From positions 62,001 to 126,000 of the forward strand of contig NZ_JAMYJR010000012.1 in NCBI RefSeq assembly GCF_024137025.1: a stretch of DNA of 64,000 bases. Reading direction: 5' to 3'. How positions within the stretch are numbered: the stretch's first letter is position 1; each line of letters opens with the position of its first letter. The notes under the pieces were generated by a model. The model worked only from the letters and a program-made list of their open reading frames with translations, had not been told where the DNA came from and did not search any database. Made by a program: the position numbers and the translations under genes. Below, piece by piece: positions 25,518-34,383 of this stretch. The stretch comes from Paractinoplanes aksuensis (GTDB lineage Bacteria; Actinomycetota; Actinomycetes; Mycobacteriales; Micromonosporaceae).

Positions 25518-26858
25518 CTAAGCCTGGGTGGCGCGTACCTTAGCCCGTGCCGCACGGCGCGACTTCAGGTAGGCGCGCGGCCCCGCCAGCATGCCACGCC
25601 GGTTGTCCGACAGCAGCTCCTGGGGGAAGTCCTCGCGGATGGTCGCGGTGCGCGCAGTGTCCTTTCCGGTCATGTCCTTCAGCGCGCTGGGCACCAGCCG
25701 CAGCAACGGGAAGATCAGAAGCGGACGGGACAGCAGCAGGCTCGTGTACGCGGCGACCAGCCCCGTGCCGTAGCCGACCATCTGCTTGCGCAACCCCTCG
25801 AGGTCGCGCCGGTGGTAGTGCCGGGTGATCGCGCTGGGCTGATAGACGATCGTGCCCCCGGTGAGCAGCACCTGGGTGAAGGCCAGGGTGTCCTCGGAGC
25901 CCATGGCCGGGGTGCCGGCGCCGAGCGCGGTGTCGAACAGGCCGATCCGCTCGATGACGCCCGGGCGGAAGGTCATGTTGGCGCCGGTGCCGAACGGCGG
26001 CAGCGGGTAGAGCGGGCTCTGGATGTGCTTGGTGTGCGGCCCGAACTCGTCCGGCTTGAACCCGCGGCCCTTGCTGTGCCCGCCGAACTGCTCGAACCAG
26101 ATCTGCGCCTTGGTCTCGAGCTCGGCCGGCACGATGACGCCGGAGATCACGTCGGCGTCGGGGTGCTCGTGCAGCGCGCGGGCCACCTCGGCCAGCCAGT
26201 GCGGGTCGGCCACCTCGTCGTCGTCGAGCCAGGCCAGGATCTGACCGGGCGCGGCCCGGACGGCGGCGTTGCGGGCGAACGAGAGGCCACCCTTGGGCTC
26301 GACCATGTAGTCGACCGGACCGCGAGCCGCCGCGGCCCGCACGACGTCGGCCGTGGCCTCGGTCTCGGGGGCGTTGTCGACGACCAGGATCCGGAAGGCC
26401 GGGTATTCCTGGGCCAGCAGGCTGTCGAGGCACTTGGTCAGCTCGGCCGGGTGCTCCCGGGTGCAGACGACCACGGTGATGTGCGGGGCGGTGGTGAGCA
26501 CCGCGCGCCGCTTCGCGAGGAAGTCGGGCTCGCTGGCCGGGTTGATGCCGTGCACCGGCACCGGGACGTCGCCCAGACGCTTGCGGACAGCCTCGCCCAG
26601 CTCGGCCTCGACCGCCTGGGCCAGGTCGGCCGGGTTCAGCCCGGCGGACGGGATGTCGAGCAGCAGCGCACCGAGCGGCTCGGAGAACAGCCGGACCAGC
26701 AGCCAGGCCTGTTCGGCGCGGCGGCCGTCGGGCTGCTCGGCCGGGATAACCGGCAGGGGCTGCGACAGTTCGACGTCGCGCACGATGCCGGGCAGGATCT
26801 TGTCGTCCAGCGGCGTGCGCTGGGCCGGGATCACGCTGCGGCCGAGGTCGGCGCTCAT
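25518..26858 (-). CDS. Family 2 glycosyltransferase
   Basis: GT-A fold glycosyltransferase of 446 residues. The N-terminal 120 residues (VIPAQRTPLDDKILPGIV and a region with LLVRLFSEPLGALLLD) precede the catalytic domain, which starts HITVVVCTREHPAELTKCLDSL. The nucleotide-sugar and metal motif is AWLDDDEVADP; GSEDTLAFTQVLL supplies the downstream ED acidic pair. A weakly hydrophobic stretch (SLLLSRPLLIFPLLRLVPSA) near residue 385 may bind the membrane. The ATG overlaps the stop of the next GT2 gene by 4 bases, so the two are coupled. The sugar donor is unknown. Confidence 0.88.
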   Translation of the reverse strand: MSADLGRSVIPAQRTPLDDKILPGIVRDVELSQPLPVIPAEQPDGRRAEQAWLLVRLFSEPLGALLLDIPSAGLNPADLAQAVEAELGEAVRKRLGDVPVPVHGINPASEPDFLAKRRAVLTTAPHITVVVCTREHPAELTKCLDSLLAQEYPAFRILVVDNAPETEATADVVRAAAARGPVDYMVEPKGGLSFARNAAVRAAPGQILAWLDDDEVADPHWLAEVARALHEHPDADVISGVIVPAELETKAQIWFEQFGGHSKGRGFKPDEFGPHTKHIQSPLYPLPPFGTGANMTFRPGVIERIGLFDTALGAGTPAMGSEDTLAFTQVLLTGGTIVYQPSAITRHYHRRDLEGLRKQMVGYGTGLVAAYTSLLLSRPLLIFPLLRLVPSALKDMTGKDTARTATIREDFPQELLSDNRRGMLAGPRAYLKSRRAARAKVRATQA

Positions 26859-27820
26859 CGGACGGTCTCCAGCGTCTTCGGGGCCTTGGGGGCGCGCTTG
26901 GCGGCGACGGTCTCGACGAGACCGCCCCAGCCGGCCGCGGCCACCCCGGCGACGATGCCGCCGGCCCGCAGGAAGTTGTCGGCGCCCTTGCCGGTGAGGC
27001 CGGCGCCCAGGTTGCGCAGCGCCGCCTTGGGCAGCGACCAGATGTAGGAGCGCTCGGCGCCCAGGTTGTGGCTGCCACCCTCGTCGAGGGCGGACATCTG
27101 CACCTTGCCGCGGCCCTCGGCGTAACAACGCTTGACGAACCACGGGAACGACGAGCGGTTGGCCGGCACCTCGTGGCGGATCATCGCGCTCGGCACGTAC
27201 ATCCAGTGGCCGCCGTCGTGCGCGCTCATCCGCAGGCAGAGCTCGGTGTCCTCGGGGCGGTTGCGGTCGCCCAGCTTGCCGAAGCCGACCCGGAAGCCGC
27301 CGACGGCGTCGAACACGTCGCGCCGGACGATCATGCTGGCCGACCACACGTTGCGGATCGGCGAGGTCTCGGTGGGCATGCCGGCGTACGAGCCGCCGAC
27401 CGCCCACAGGAACTCGTCGGGCATCCACCGGGGGGCGGGGCCCTCCCAGTCGGGGAGGATGCCGCCGCCGGTGCCGACCACGCGCGGGTCGGCGAAGGGC
27501 GCGACGAGCTGGCCCAGCCACTCGGGGCCGGCCGTGATGTCGTCGTCCATGAAGGCGACGAGGGCGGTCTTCGCGTGGAAGGCGCCGGTGTTGCGGTTGC
27601 CGGAGACGCCCTTGGCGTAGGCGTTCTCGAGGACTGTCACGCCCGGCAGCTCACGCTGGATGCGCTCGAACAGGCTGCGGTTGTGATCGGTGACCACGAC
27701 GACCTCGGCCGGCTCGGCCTGCTGCGACTTGGCGCAGGCGACCGTCCGCACGAGCGAGGACCAGCGGTCCTCGGTGTGCGTCGGGATCACGATGGTCGTG
27801 TCGAGGGGGGTGGAATCCAC
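26855..27820 (-). CDS. Family 2 glycosyltransferase
   Basis: Glycosyltransferase of 321 residues with the GT-A signature TTIVIPTHTEDRWSSLVRTV at the N-terminus, metal-binding AFMDDDITAGPEW near residue 92, and the acceptor-side acidic motif NRPEDTELCLRM. The last 60 residues are weakly hydrophobic (GGIVAGVAAAGWGGLV) and may attach it to the membrane. GTG start with AGGAG upstream. It is coupled to the following GT2 gene by an ATGA overlap. Both enzymes likely add successive sugars to one repeat unit; donors and acceptors cannot be read from the sequence. Confidence 0.88.
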   Translation of the reverse strand: MDSTPLDTTIVIPTHTEDRWSSLVRTVACAKSQQAEPAEVVVVTDHNRSLFERIQRELPGVTVLENAYAKGVSGNRNTGAFHAKTALVAFMDDDITAGPEWLGQLVAPFADPRVVGTGGGILPDWEGPAPRWMPDEFLWAVGGSYAGMPTETSPIRNVWSASMIVRRDVFDAVGGFRVGFGKLGDRNRPEDTELCLRMSAHDGGHWMYVPSAMIRHEVPANRSSFPWFVKRCYAEGRGKVQMSALDEGGSHNLGAERSYIWSLPKAALRNLGAGLTGKGADNFLRAGGIVAGVAAAGWGGLVETVAAKRAPKAPKTLETVR

Positions 27821-27865
27821 GGGAGCGTCTCCTGGAACGAGGGGTGGGGACGGGCGCGGTGGAGG

Positions 27866-28798
27866 TCAGCTCAGGGGCTTGATGTCGGTGCTCGCGGCAC
27901 CGACCTCGTCGCGCTCACGAACGACCGGGGCCTCGGCGGCGGGGGCCGGCGTGGGCTTGATGCCGTGGGCGCGGGTGCCGGGCTGCTGGTGCACGATGAC
28001 GCCACCCGGGCGGCGCTCGCCCGTGCGCTTCTGGCTGCGCATGCGGCCGTACTCGCTGAAGATCGTGCGCAGCACGCGGAAACCGTCCCGGAACGTGTTC
28101 AGGTTGGTCTCGCCGTGGATGCGGCGGTGCTCGATGCTGCCGACCTCGCCGACCTTCATCCCGTCGACCGCGGCCCGGATGTTGATCATTGTCTCGATCT
28201 CGAAGCCGTCGCCCCAGTGCTTGGTGCCGTCGGTCTTCTTGGGCAGCTTGGTGTCGGGCAGGTCCAGGACCGGCACGACGGTGGCCCAGAAGGCGTTGTA
28301 GCCGTAGCAGAGGTCGGTGAACTTCGTCCCGAACAGGACGTTGACCACCAGGTTGAGCCCGTCGTTGCCGAGCTTGCGCAGCTTGGTGATGTCGTGGCTG
28401 TGGCCGCCGTGGTTGAACCGGCTGCCCTTCACGAAGTCGGCGCCGTCGGTCAGCTTCTTGACGAACAGCGGGATCTCGGCCGGGTCGGTCGAGCCGTCGG
28501 CGTCGATCATCACGATGATGTCGCCCGTGCAGGCGGCGAAGCCGCAGGCCAGGGCGTTGCCCTTGCCGGTGCGGGTCTGCTGCACGACGACCACGTCGGG
28601 GCGCAGCTCGCGGGCGACCTCGACGGTCCGGTCCTTCGACCCGCCGTCGACCAGAACCACCTCGTCGATGTTCGCCGGCAGCTTGGCGAACACGTGCGGA
28701 AGGTTGCGCTCCTCGTTGAGGGTCGGAATGACCACGCTTACGGTCGGTGACGTTCCTCCGTCACCCCACGTGTTCGCGCTGGGCGTCGAAAACTCCAT
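27866..28798 (-). CDS. Dolichol-phosphate-mannose-synthase-like glycosyltransferase (GT2)
   Basis: Protein of 310 residues of the GT2 branch that transfers sugars to polyprenyl phosphate. Motifs are VSVVIPTLNEERNLPHV, VDGGSKDRTVEVAREL, MIDADGSTDPAEIP and KGSRFNHGG, then CYGYNAFW. No C-terminal membrane spans are present, as in soluble DPM1-like synthases; the last 50 residues are a charged, Pro/Ala-rich tail. It may make an undecaprenyl-phosphate-linked donor for the GT-C-like protein at 22980. Start ATG at 28798 with GGAAGG upstream; it is the first gene of the minus-strand set. An imperfect hairpin lies 55-77 bases upstream. Confidence 0.85.
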   Translation of the reverse strand: MEFSTPSANTWGDGGTSPTVSVVIPTLNEERNLPHVFAKLPANIDEVVLVDGGSKDRTVEVARELRPDVVVVQQTRTGKGNALACGFAACTGDIIVMIDADGSTDPAEIPLFVKKLTDGADFVKGSRFNHGGHSHDITKLRKLGNDGLNLVVNVLFGTKFTDLCYGYNAFWATVVPVLDLPDTKLPKKTDGTKHWGDGFEIETMINIRAAVDGMKVGEVGSIEHRRIHGETNLNTFRDGFRVLRTIFSEYGRMRSQKRTGERRPGGVIVHQQPGTRAHGIKPTPAPAAEAPVVRERDEVGAASTDIKPLS

Positions 28799-29304
28799 GT
28801 CGTTACCTTCCCGGGGGGCGGCATTGCGGTTCGATCGGCAAATCTGACGGTAAGAAGCGTAGGGCTTTCGCTTCTGTGGACCAACGTAGCAAGTGGCTAC
28901 CAAGCGTCAACTGACCGAAAAGACAACCTACCGGGGACCGGGTGGATCATTCACGCCAACCGGATGACCGCGATGTATTCACACGGACAACTGCCGACGA
29001 TTTTCGTCACATTGATACCCGTGGTATCGGACAAATGCGGTTGAGAATGGTGTGTAGCTCCGGAAACCGGCAAATAACTCATAGGCTGGTCAAGGCCCCT
29101 GGAATAGGGCAGGTCCAAAATGCCGGATTACTCGCAGTGAATTGGGTCACCGCATACGGACATCACGCAGCGTAGGGAATCGGTTGCAGGTTGGTTGCCG
29201 GTCCATCGATGAGTCGGAAAGCGCCGGCCGGGGTATGTATTCACGCAGGTCACCCAGTCGATGCGCCCCCGTAGCCTCCGGGCCGCCTTACCGTTGGTGA
29301 GACG
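28799..29304. other. Lower-GC intergenic region, probable regulatory DNA
   Basis: About 506 bases, clearly less GC-rich than the rest of the window, with no convincing gene on either strand. AGAAGCG (28853-28859) and CGCTTCT (28869-28875) form a hairpin around AGGGCTTTCG, a relative of the GACTTTCGG motif, just upstream of the first GT2 gene. ATGTATTCAC occurs twice in direct orientation, at 28973-28982 and 29235-29244. The stretch may hold promoters for both flanking units, or be a remnant of acquired DNA. Confidence 0.5.
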
Positions 29305-29457
29305 ATGAACGCTGATGAAGCCCTGTGTGTCTGCGGGCATGATCCCCACGCCCACCAGCACTACCGGCGAGGAACGGAATGCTCCCTGTGCGGGCCCGGC
29401 CGGTGCCCGCGCTACCGGCGTGCGACCTGGTGGCGACGTCTTCTAAATGCCTACTGA
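29305..29457 (+). CDS. Small Cys/His-rich, probably zinc-binding protein
   Basis: A 50-residue protein, MNADEALCVCGHDPHAHQHY at the start, then a TECSLCGPGRCPRYRR cluster and a basic aromatic end (TWWRRLLNAY). The spacing of five cysteines and four histidines (CxCGHxxxxHxHYRxGxxCxxC) strongly suggests one structural zinc site; short actinobacterial proteins with this pattern are common and uncharacterised. ATG at 29305 with GGTGAG upstream. It ends 18 bases before the sulfotransferase gene on the same strand. The sequence is too short for standard gene calls but its composition is not random. Function unknown; DNA, RNA or protein binding are all possible. Confidence 0.7.
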   Translation: MNADEALCVCGHDPHAHQHYRRGTECSLCGPGRCPRYRRATWWRRLLNAY

Positions 29458-29462
29458 ATCTG

Positions 29463-29468
29463 TAGGCT
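29463..29468 (+). promoter_or_regulatory. Probable -10 of a leaderless sulfotransferase promoter
   Basis: TAGGCT lies 7 bases before the sulfotransferase ATG at 29476, which has no ribosome-binding site. No clear -35 is visible. Confidence 0.4.
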
Positions 29469-29475
29469 GACTTCC

Positions 29476-30411
29476 ATGGCGCTCCCCGACTTCCTGATCG
29501 CCGGCGTCCCCAAGGCGGGCACGACCGCCCTGCACGCGGCGCTGGCCGGTCATCCCCAGCTGTTCCTGCCCGCGGTCAAGGAACCCAAGTTCTTCCTCTC
29601 CGACGGTCCGCCCCCGGCCCACGGCGGCCCGGGCGACGTGCAGACCTACCAGGAGCACGTGTGGCGCCAGGCCGACTACGAGGCGCTGTTCGACCCGGCC
29701 CCGCACGGCACCCTGCTGGGCGAGGCGACCCCGTTCTACCTGCACGATCTCGACTCGCACGAGCGGATCAAGTCGCTCACCCCGTCGGCCCGGCTGATCG
29801 TGCTGCTGCGCGACCCGGTCGACCGCGCCCACTCCAACTGGACCCACCTGTGGAACGCCGGCCTCGAGCCGGAGGCCGACTTTCTGACCGCCTGCCGGGC
29901 CGAGCCCGCGCGCATCGCGGCCGGGTGGGCGCCGTTCTGGCACTACGTCGGGCTCGGGCGTTACGGCGAGCAGCTGCGCCACCTGTACGAACATCTGCCG
30001 CGTGAGCAGGTGCTGCTGCTGCGGTACAAGGAGCTCAAGGACGCGCCGGCCGCGACCCTGGACCGGGTGTGCGAGTTCCTCGGCGTACACACGGGGGTGC
30101 TCACGGCCGTGCCGCGCGAGAACGTGAACCGGCACGTGGTCGAGGACAACGGCCTCAACCAGGTTCTGCGCTTTCTGCTCCGCGGCGGGGGTACCTTCGG
30201 GCACCGGTTCCCGGTTCCGCTGCGGCTGGCCGCCCGCGGGCCGCTGCTGACCCTGCTGCACCGCAAGCAGGGCACCCGCCCGGTCACCACACCCGAGGAG
30301 CGCGCGGCCCTGCTGCCGCACTTCGCCGACGACATCGCCCTGTTGACCGAGGTCACGGGCGAGTCGTACGACGACTGGCTGGCGGTCGACCGACACGCCG
30401 CTCCGCGCTAA
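29476..30411 (+). CDS. Sulfotransferase (PAPS-dependent)
   Basis: Sulfotransferase of 311 residues that would transfer sulfate from 3'-phosphoadenylyl sulfate to a carbohydrate or lipid hydroxyl. The 5'-phosphosulfate loop is [16 protein letters not shown] at residues 8-23; the 3'-phosphate motif is [17 protein letters not shown] around residues 112-128. The Pro-rich [14 protein letters not shown] segment fits the heparan-sulfate-type subgroup. Cytosolic. It lies beside the polysaccharide genes, so sulfation of that glycan is an attractive but unproven idea. Confidence 0.9.
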   Translation: MALPDFLIAGVPKAGTTALHAALAGHPQLFLPAVKEPKFFLSDGPPPAHGGPGDVQTYQEHVWRQADYEALFDPAPHGTLLGEATPFYLHDLDSHERIKSLTPSARLIVLLRDPVDRAHSNWTHLWNAGLEPEADFLTACRAEPARIAAGWAPFWHYVGLGRYGEQLRHLYEHLPREQVLLLRYKELKDAPAATLDRVCEFLGVHTGVLTAVPRENVNRHVVEDNGLNQVLRFLLRGGGTFGHRFPVPLRLAARGPLLTLLHRKQGTRPVTTPEERAALLPHFADDIALLTEVTGESYDDWLAVDRHAAPR

Positions 30412-30491
30412 TCCCCACTTTCCCCATAGATGTTGCACACTTGGGCGTCTACCCTTCGTCGCGTCACCGCCGACTACGCCAAGGAGCCGCC

Positions 30492-31403
30492 TTGTCCACG
30501 GGAATCACGACCCTGCCCTTGCCACGCTGGGAAGAGTCCGCCGTCGTGGTCGAGCCGCCCGGTGACGAACCGGGGGCCTGGTCGGGCGCGCCCAGCTCGA
30601 TCGTCGCGGACGGTCACATCTACCTGGCGTACCGGGTGCGGCTGCCGATCGGCGAGGGCCGCGGCATCGCCAACGTCGTGGCCCGCTCGGCCGACGGCTT
30701 GGCCTTCGAGACCGTGGCCGAGGTGACCAAGGACCAGTTCGGCGCCGAATCGCTGGAGCGCCCGGCCCTGGTGCGGACGGACGACGGCCGGTGGCGCCTC
30801 TACGTGAGCGCGGCGACCCCCGGCACCAAGCACTGGCGGGTCGAGCTGCTCGAGGCCGACACCCCCGAGGGCCTGGCCACGGCCACCCCGCGGGTCGTGC
30901 TGGCCGGCGACGACACGGTGGGCGTCAAGGACCCGGTGCTGCACCACGACGCGCACGGGTGGCACCTGTGGGCCTCGGTGCACCCCCTGGAGAGCTGGGA
31001 CGACGCCGACCGCATGACCACCGAGTACGCGACCAGCCGCGACGGCGTGCACTGGACGTGGCGCGGCACGGCCCTGGCCGGCCGGGCCGGGGAGTGGGAC
31101 GCGCGGGGCGTGCGGGTCTCGTCGGTCCAGGTCGAGGGCGACGAGATCACGGTCGCCTACGACGGCCGGGCCACGGCCGGCGAGAACTGGGAGGAACGCA
31201 CCGGCGTGGCCCGCGGCAAGCGCCTGGCCGACGGCAGTTTCGGCGAGCTCACGGCCGAGCCCGGGGAACCGCTGGGCAGTCCGCACGCCCCGAACGGCCT
31301 GCGTTACCTGTCGCTCGTCGCGCTGCCCGACGGCCGCCGGCGCGTCTACTACGAGGCCACCCGGCACGACGGAGCCCATGACCTGCGTACGGAACTGCTC
31401 TGA
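30492..31403 (+). CDS. Five-bladed beta-propeller, glycosidase-like protein
   Basis: Protein of 303 residues from a TTG start with AAGGAG 5 bases upstream. Its repeats ([23 protein letters not shown], split across blades; [40 protein letters not shown]) match the five-bladed propeller of GH43/GH130-like enzymes, with acidic residues at blade starts (SLERP, VKDPV). No signal peptide is seen, so it would act in the cytoplasm. It could be a glycoside hydrolase, a phosphorylase or a non-catalytic relative. It lies 80 bases after the sulfotransferase gene. The following gap (31404-31687) is a long leader for the response-regulator gene, with no clear coding sequence. Confidence 0.6.
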   Translation: MSTGITTLPLPRWEESAVVVEPPGDEPGAWSGAPSSIVADGHIYLAYRVRLPIGEGRGIANVVARSADGLAFETVAEVTKDQFGAESLERPALVRTDDGRWRLYVSAATPGTKHWRVELLEADTPEGLATATPRVVLAGDDTVGVKDPVLHHDAHGWHLWASVHPLESWDDADRMTTEYATSRDGVHWTWRGTALAGRAGEWDARGVRVSSVQVEGDEITVAYDGRATAGENWEERTGVARGKRLADGSFGELTAEPGEPLGSPHAPNGLRYLSLVALPDGRRRVYYEATRHDGAHDLRTELL

Positions 31404-31687
31404 CCTCGTGGTGAGCGTTATCACGATGTCCGGGCTCCGTGCCCGCCCGTCGATCCGGGTGCACTAGCGTTCCCGACTGACGCGATGTGCGAGCGGTAAA
31501 CGGCCGCACTGTCGGTGGCGGGGTTTCTCTCACAAGGAGGGACTCCGCCATTCTCTTTTTCCAGCCCTTGGTCCAAGCCTTCTCCGCTGCTCCCGATGTG
31601 CAACCGACGTTCTGCTGCAGCCCCGCCCGGCAGCGCCGATGGTGGCTGCGTTCGAGCAGGGCAACCACGGGTCAAGGGGAGAGATCA

Positions 31688-32173
31688 ATGGTCGGTGCAG
31701 CAGCGGTGTCAGTTGTTCCCACGTTCGTCGAGCCGGAGCTCGGCCACCCCGCGCCCGTCGCGGACTGGTGCGCCGACCTGGCCGAGCCGACCATCCTGGT
31801 CGCCGACGACGACGAGGCGATCCGCGACCTGGTCACCCACAAGCTGGTGGCCGCCGGCTACCGCGTCGTGACGGCCGACAACGGCGCTTCGGCGCTGCGC
31901 ATGGTCGTCACCGAGCAGCCCGACATGCTCATCCTGGACGTGTCGATGCCCGGCCTGGACGGCCTCAGCGTCTGCTACGAATTGCACTCGTCGGCCGAGA
32001 CCGCCCAGATCCCGGTGCTGATGATGAGCGGCCACGGCCGCAAGGTCGACATCGACCTGGGCATGACCGTCGGCGCCGACGACTACCTGGTCAAGCCGTT
32101 CAACCCGGCCGAACTGGTCCGCCGGGTCCGCTGGCTGCTCCTGGCCAACGAGGACCTGCCGGGAGCGCTCTGA
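31688..32173 (+). CDS. Single-domain response regulator
   Basis: Receiver-only protein of 161 residues. The acidic pocket is Asp40-Asp42 (VADDDEAIRDL), the phosphoacceptor Asp84 (LILDVSMPG), the switch Thr/Ser is in LMMSGHG and the conserved Lys is Lys136 (YLVKPFN). About 30 residues precede the receiver; no output domain follows, so it works by protein-protein contact. No histidine kinase is next to it. The start is the ATG at 31688 with GGGGAGA upstream; the frame is open farther upstream but the sequence is not protein-like. Its last 74 bases overlap the end of the convergent M20 peptidase gene. Confidence 0.85.
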   Translation: MVGAAAVSVVPTFVEPELGHPAPVADWCADLAEPTILVADDDEAIRDLVTHKLVAAGYRVVTADNGASALRMVVTEQPDMLILDVSMPGLDGLSVCYELHSSAETAQIPVLMMSGHGRKVDIDLGMTVGADDYLVKPFNPAELVRRVRWLLLANEDLPGAL

Positions 32174-33230
32174 GAAAAGAGCGCAAGGCCTTCCCGTACG
32201 GGGTGACGGTGGTCAGATCGGCGAACTCGACCGCACTGTGCTGCCCGTCCCCACCCGGCCCGAAGATGACGGCGTCCACCCCCACCGCGGTGTAGTGGCG
32301 CCCGTCCGCGGCACCGTGCTTGGCCAGCAGATTCCCGGCGAAACCGGCCTGCTGGGCCGCGGCCCGCAGCAGCCCGACCTCGACACTCCCGGGGTCGGCA
32401 TGGTGGGGGCTGCCGAGAGCCTCCACGGTGGCGGTCAGTCCGGTGATACCGCCCAGGTGGGCGGCGATCTCTTCCGGCGTACGCCCAGAGAAGTCGGCAT
32501 CCTCGGCCGGGAACCGGATGTCGAGCCAGGCCGACGCCTCGGCCGGCACCTGGTTGACGGCCCGGTTGGCCGTGTCGAAGCGGGCCACGTTGACGGTGGT
32601 CCGCCAGACGTCACTGTCGGGCACGGGATGGACCCGCAACAGCCGTTCGACGCCGGCCGCCACCTTGAGCAGGGCGTTGTCACCGAGCCAGGGATAGGCG
32701 GCGTGAGCGGCCCGGCCGGTGGCGGTGAGGCGCACATGGGCCAGGCCGCGAGACTCGGTGACGATCTGCAGCCCGCTCTGCTCCCCGATCACGACGAACC
32801 CGCCCCGGACCCCCGAGGCGACCTGATGGGCGGTGCCGTCGGCGCCGCCCACCTCCTCGTCGGTGACCAGCTGCAAAGCGATGGGCAGCTCATGACCGAG
32901 CTCGCGGAACACGTCGGCCATGACCAGGGCGGCGACCTTCATGTCGTGTGCGCCGCGCCCGTAGAGCCGGTCCCCGTCGATGCGCGGCACGAACTGCTCG
33001 TCATCGGCTGGGACAACGTCGAGGTGAGCGTTGAGGATGACCCGGAAGTCGGTCGTGGCGCCGGCGTGGATCAAGGCGCTGGGCTTGCCGTTCGACTCGA
33101 ACCGTTCGACGGCGAAGCCGGGCCCGACGAAGGCCAGGACCAGGTCGAGCGCGCGCTGCAGATCTTGCGGGCGATCCGCTGTGGACGGGATGGCGATCAG
33201 CTCGCAGGCCTGGTCAAGTAGGTGATCCAC
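32100..33230 (-). CDS. M20-family metallopeptidase (ArgE/DapE-like)
   Basis: Zinc aminoacylase or dipeptidase of 376 residues. The metal ligands and catalytic residues are recognisable: NAHLDVVPADD, GRGAHDMKVA, VTDEEVGGADG with the catalytic and bridging glutamates, VVIGEQSG, and the final His in GDGQHSAVEF. The dimerisation (lid) domain occupies about residues 170-275. GTG start with AGGAGG about 10 bases upstream. Substrate specificity (N-acetyl-amino acid, succinyl-diaminopimelate or dipeptide) is not predictable. The C-terminal 25 codons overlap the response-regulator gene on the other strand, an unusually long convergent overlap. Confidence 0.85.
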   Translation of the reverse strand: MDHLLDQACELIAIPSTADRPQDLQRALDLVLAFVGPGFAVERFESNGKPSALIHAGATTDFRVILNAHLDVVPADDEQFVPRIDGDRLYGRGAHDMKVAALVMADVFRELGHELPIALQLVTDEEVGGADGTAHQVASGVRGGFVVIGEQSGLQIVTESRGLAHVRLTATGRAAHAAYPWLGDNALLKVAAGVERLLRVHPVPDSDVWRTTVNVARFDTANRAVNQVPAEASAWLDIRFPAEDADFSGRTPEEIAAHLGGITGLTATVEALGSPHHADPGSVEVGLLRAAAQQAGFAGNLLAKHGAADGRHYTAVGVDAVIFGPGGDGQHSAVEFADLTTVTPYGKALRSFLRALPAGPRWPGAASGPGGPVRPG

Positions 33231-33893
33231 CCTTGTTGCCCTCCTAGCCCGTCGGGTGCTCCCACGCTACGGCTCGTCGGCTCTCGCGCAGACCGGCCCA
33301 GGTCGTGGTCGGCGCCCCCGACCGGCCACCTGGTCACCGTCGGTGAAGAGCCCGAACCGCGGCCGGCCGAGAGGCGCCGGCGCACCGCCCCCTGCTTGCC
33401 GCGAACCGTCCAGGCTGTATCATCGCTCGCGACCGAATTGGGGGAGGTCGAACTCCGGCGTACGGGCCGGAAATTCTCGCGCGTTTCCCGCGCGTAATCT
33501 GCTCGCAACAATCGGTGAGTTCCTCATGCGACGGAAACGCCCGCCGTTTGTACACAGTCGACTCTCGCCGCGCGCGTGTGACTCATTCCGCGATCTTTTG
33601 CCGCGTCACACAAAAGACTATTCGCGCGCCACTCCGGTCCTCGAGCAAATCCTGATGACGCTGCGTGGTCGGCGAACACGCAGCGTAGATCCATCTCACT
33701 CTTCGCCGTTGCTGCTCGGATCGCCCCGGCTACCCTCCGTCGGCGAGTTTCGCCGTGAAGGAGCATCAAGGCCCGGCGCGACCCGTCGCCGACCGGGCGC
33801 GAAGTCGGCCGGGCGGTGATGATCGGTGTTGTGGCGCGGCTGGTGGACCGGCCGGGGTCAGGGGGTTCGGCTGTGGAGGGAGAGCTGGTTCGG
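33231..33893. other. Non-coding gap with a perfect hairpin
   Basis: No convincing gene in either direction. A perfect 10-bp inverted repeat, ACGCTGCGTG (33658-33667) with CACGCAGCGT (33677-33686) and a 9-base loop, stands in a locally lower-GC part. It may be an operator or an RNA hairpin; no gene ends nearby on the plus strand for it to terminate. TACCCT at 33730 could be a -10 for the acetyltransferase gene. Confidence 0.5.
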
Positions 33894-34370
33894 ATGGAGT
33901 TGCGGGCGGCCGAGCCGGAAGACGCGCCGGCTGTAGCGGCTGTTTGGGCTGCGGGTTGGCGGGATGGACATGTGGGGCACGTGCCGGAGGCTCTGGTTCG
34001 GGCTCGTACGGAAAGGTCGTTCGGGGTTCGGGCCGGGGAGCGGGTGGCGGATACGACTGTCGCCGTCGTGGATGGGGTTGTGGCCGGCTTCGTGATGGTG
34101 GTGGCGGAGGAAGTCGAACAGGTTTATGTCGGTACTTCCTTTCGGGGGAGCGGGGTCGCCGGAGTGCTGCTGGCTGAGGCGGAACGGCTGGTGGCCGCGG
34201 GTGGGCATGACAGCGCCTGGCTGGCGGTCGTGCCGGGGAACGCGCGGGCCCGTCGGTTCTACGAGCGGTCGGGCTGGGTCGACGCGGGGGCGTTCGACTA
34301 CGAGGCGGCGCACGAGGACGGGGCGGTTGTCGTGCCGTGCCGGCGGTACACGAAGCGGGTTGCCGGGTGA
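33894..34370 (+). CDS. GNAT-family N-acetyltransferase
   Basis: Acetyl-CoA-dependent acetyltransferase of about 158 residues. It opens MELRAAEPEDAPAVAAVW, typical of GNAT proteins; the acetyl-CoA loop is VYVGTSFRGSGVAGVLLAEAE (R-G-x-G-V-A, about residues 80-100), followed by LAVVPGNARARRFYERSGW, the family's standard motif B. The ATG at 33894 follows GGAGGGAGAG; the frame is open to 33816, and a GTG a few codons upstream is also possible. The substrate is unknown. It is convergent with the GntR regulator gene. Confidence 0.82.
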   Translation: MELRAAEPEDAPAVAAVWAAGWRDGHVGHVPEALVRARTERSFGVRAGERVADTTVAVVDGVVAGFVMVVAEEVEQVYVGTSFRGSGVAGVLLAEAERLVAAGGHDSAWLAVVPGNARARRFYERSGWVDAGAFDYEAAHEDGAVVVPCRRYTKRVAG

Positions 34371-34383
34371 GGCGCACATGAGG

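Noticed and set aside
23274..27047. A 1257-codon plus-strand frame opposite the polytopic and GT2 genes
   Set aside because: It is His/Gln/Arg-rich shadow sequence; the minus strand shows membrane spans and glycosyltransferase motifs.
28942..29175. A 77-codon frame in the low-GC gap
   Set aside because: No ribosome site, no recognisable motif, and overlap with likely promoter DNA.
33222..33819. Short frames in the gap before the acetyltransferase
   Set aside because: They overlap each other in several frames with Pro/Arg-rich composition and no ribosome site.
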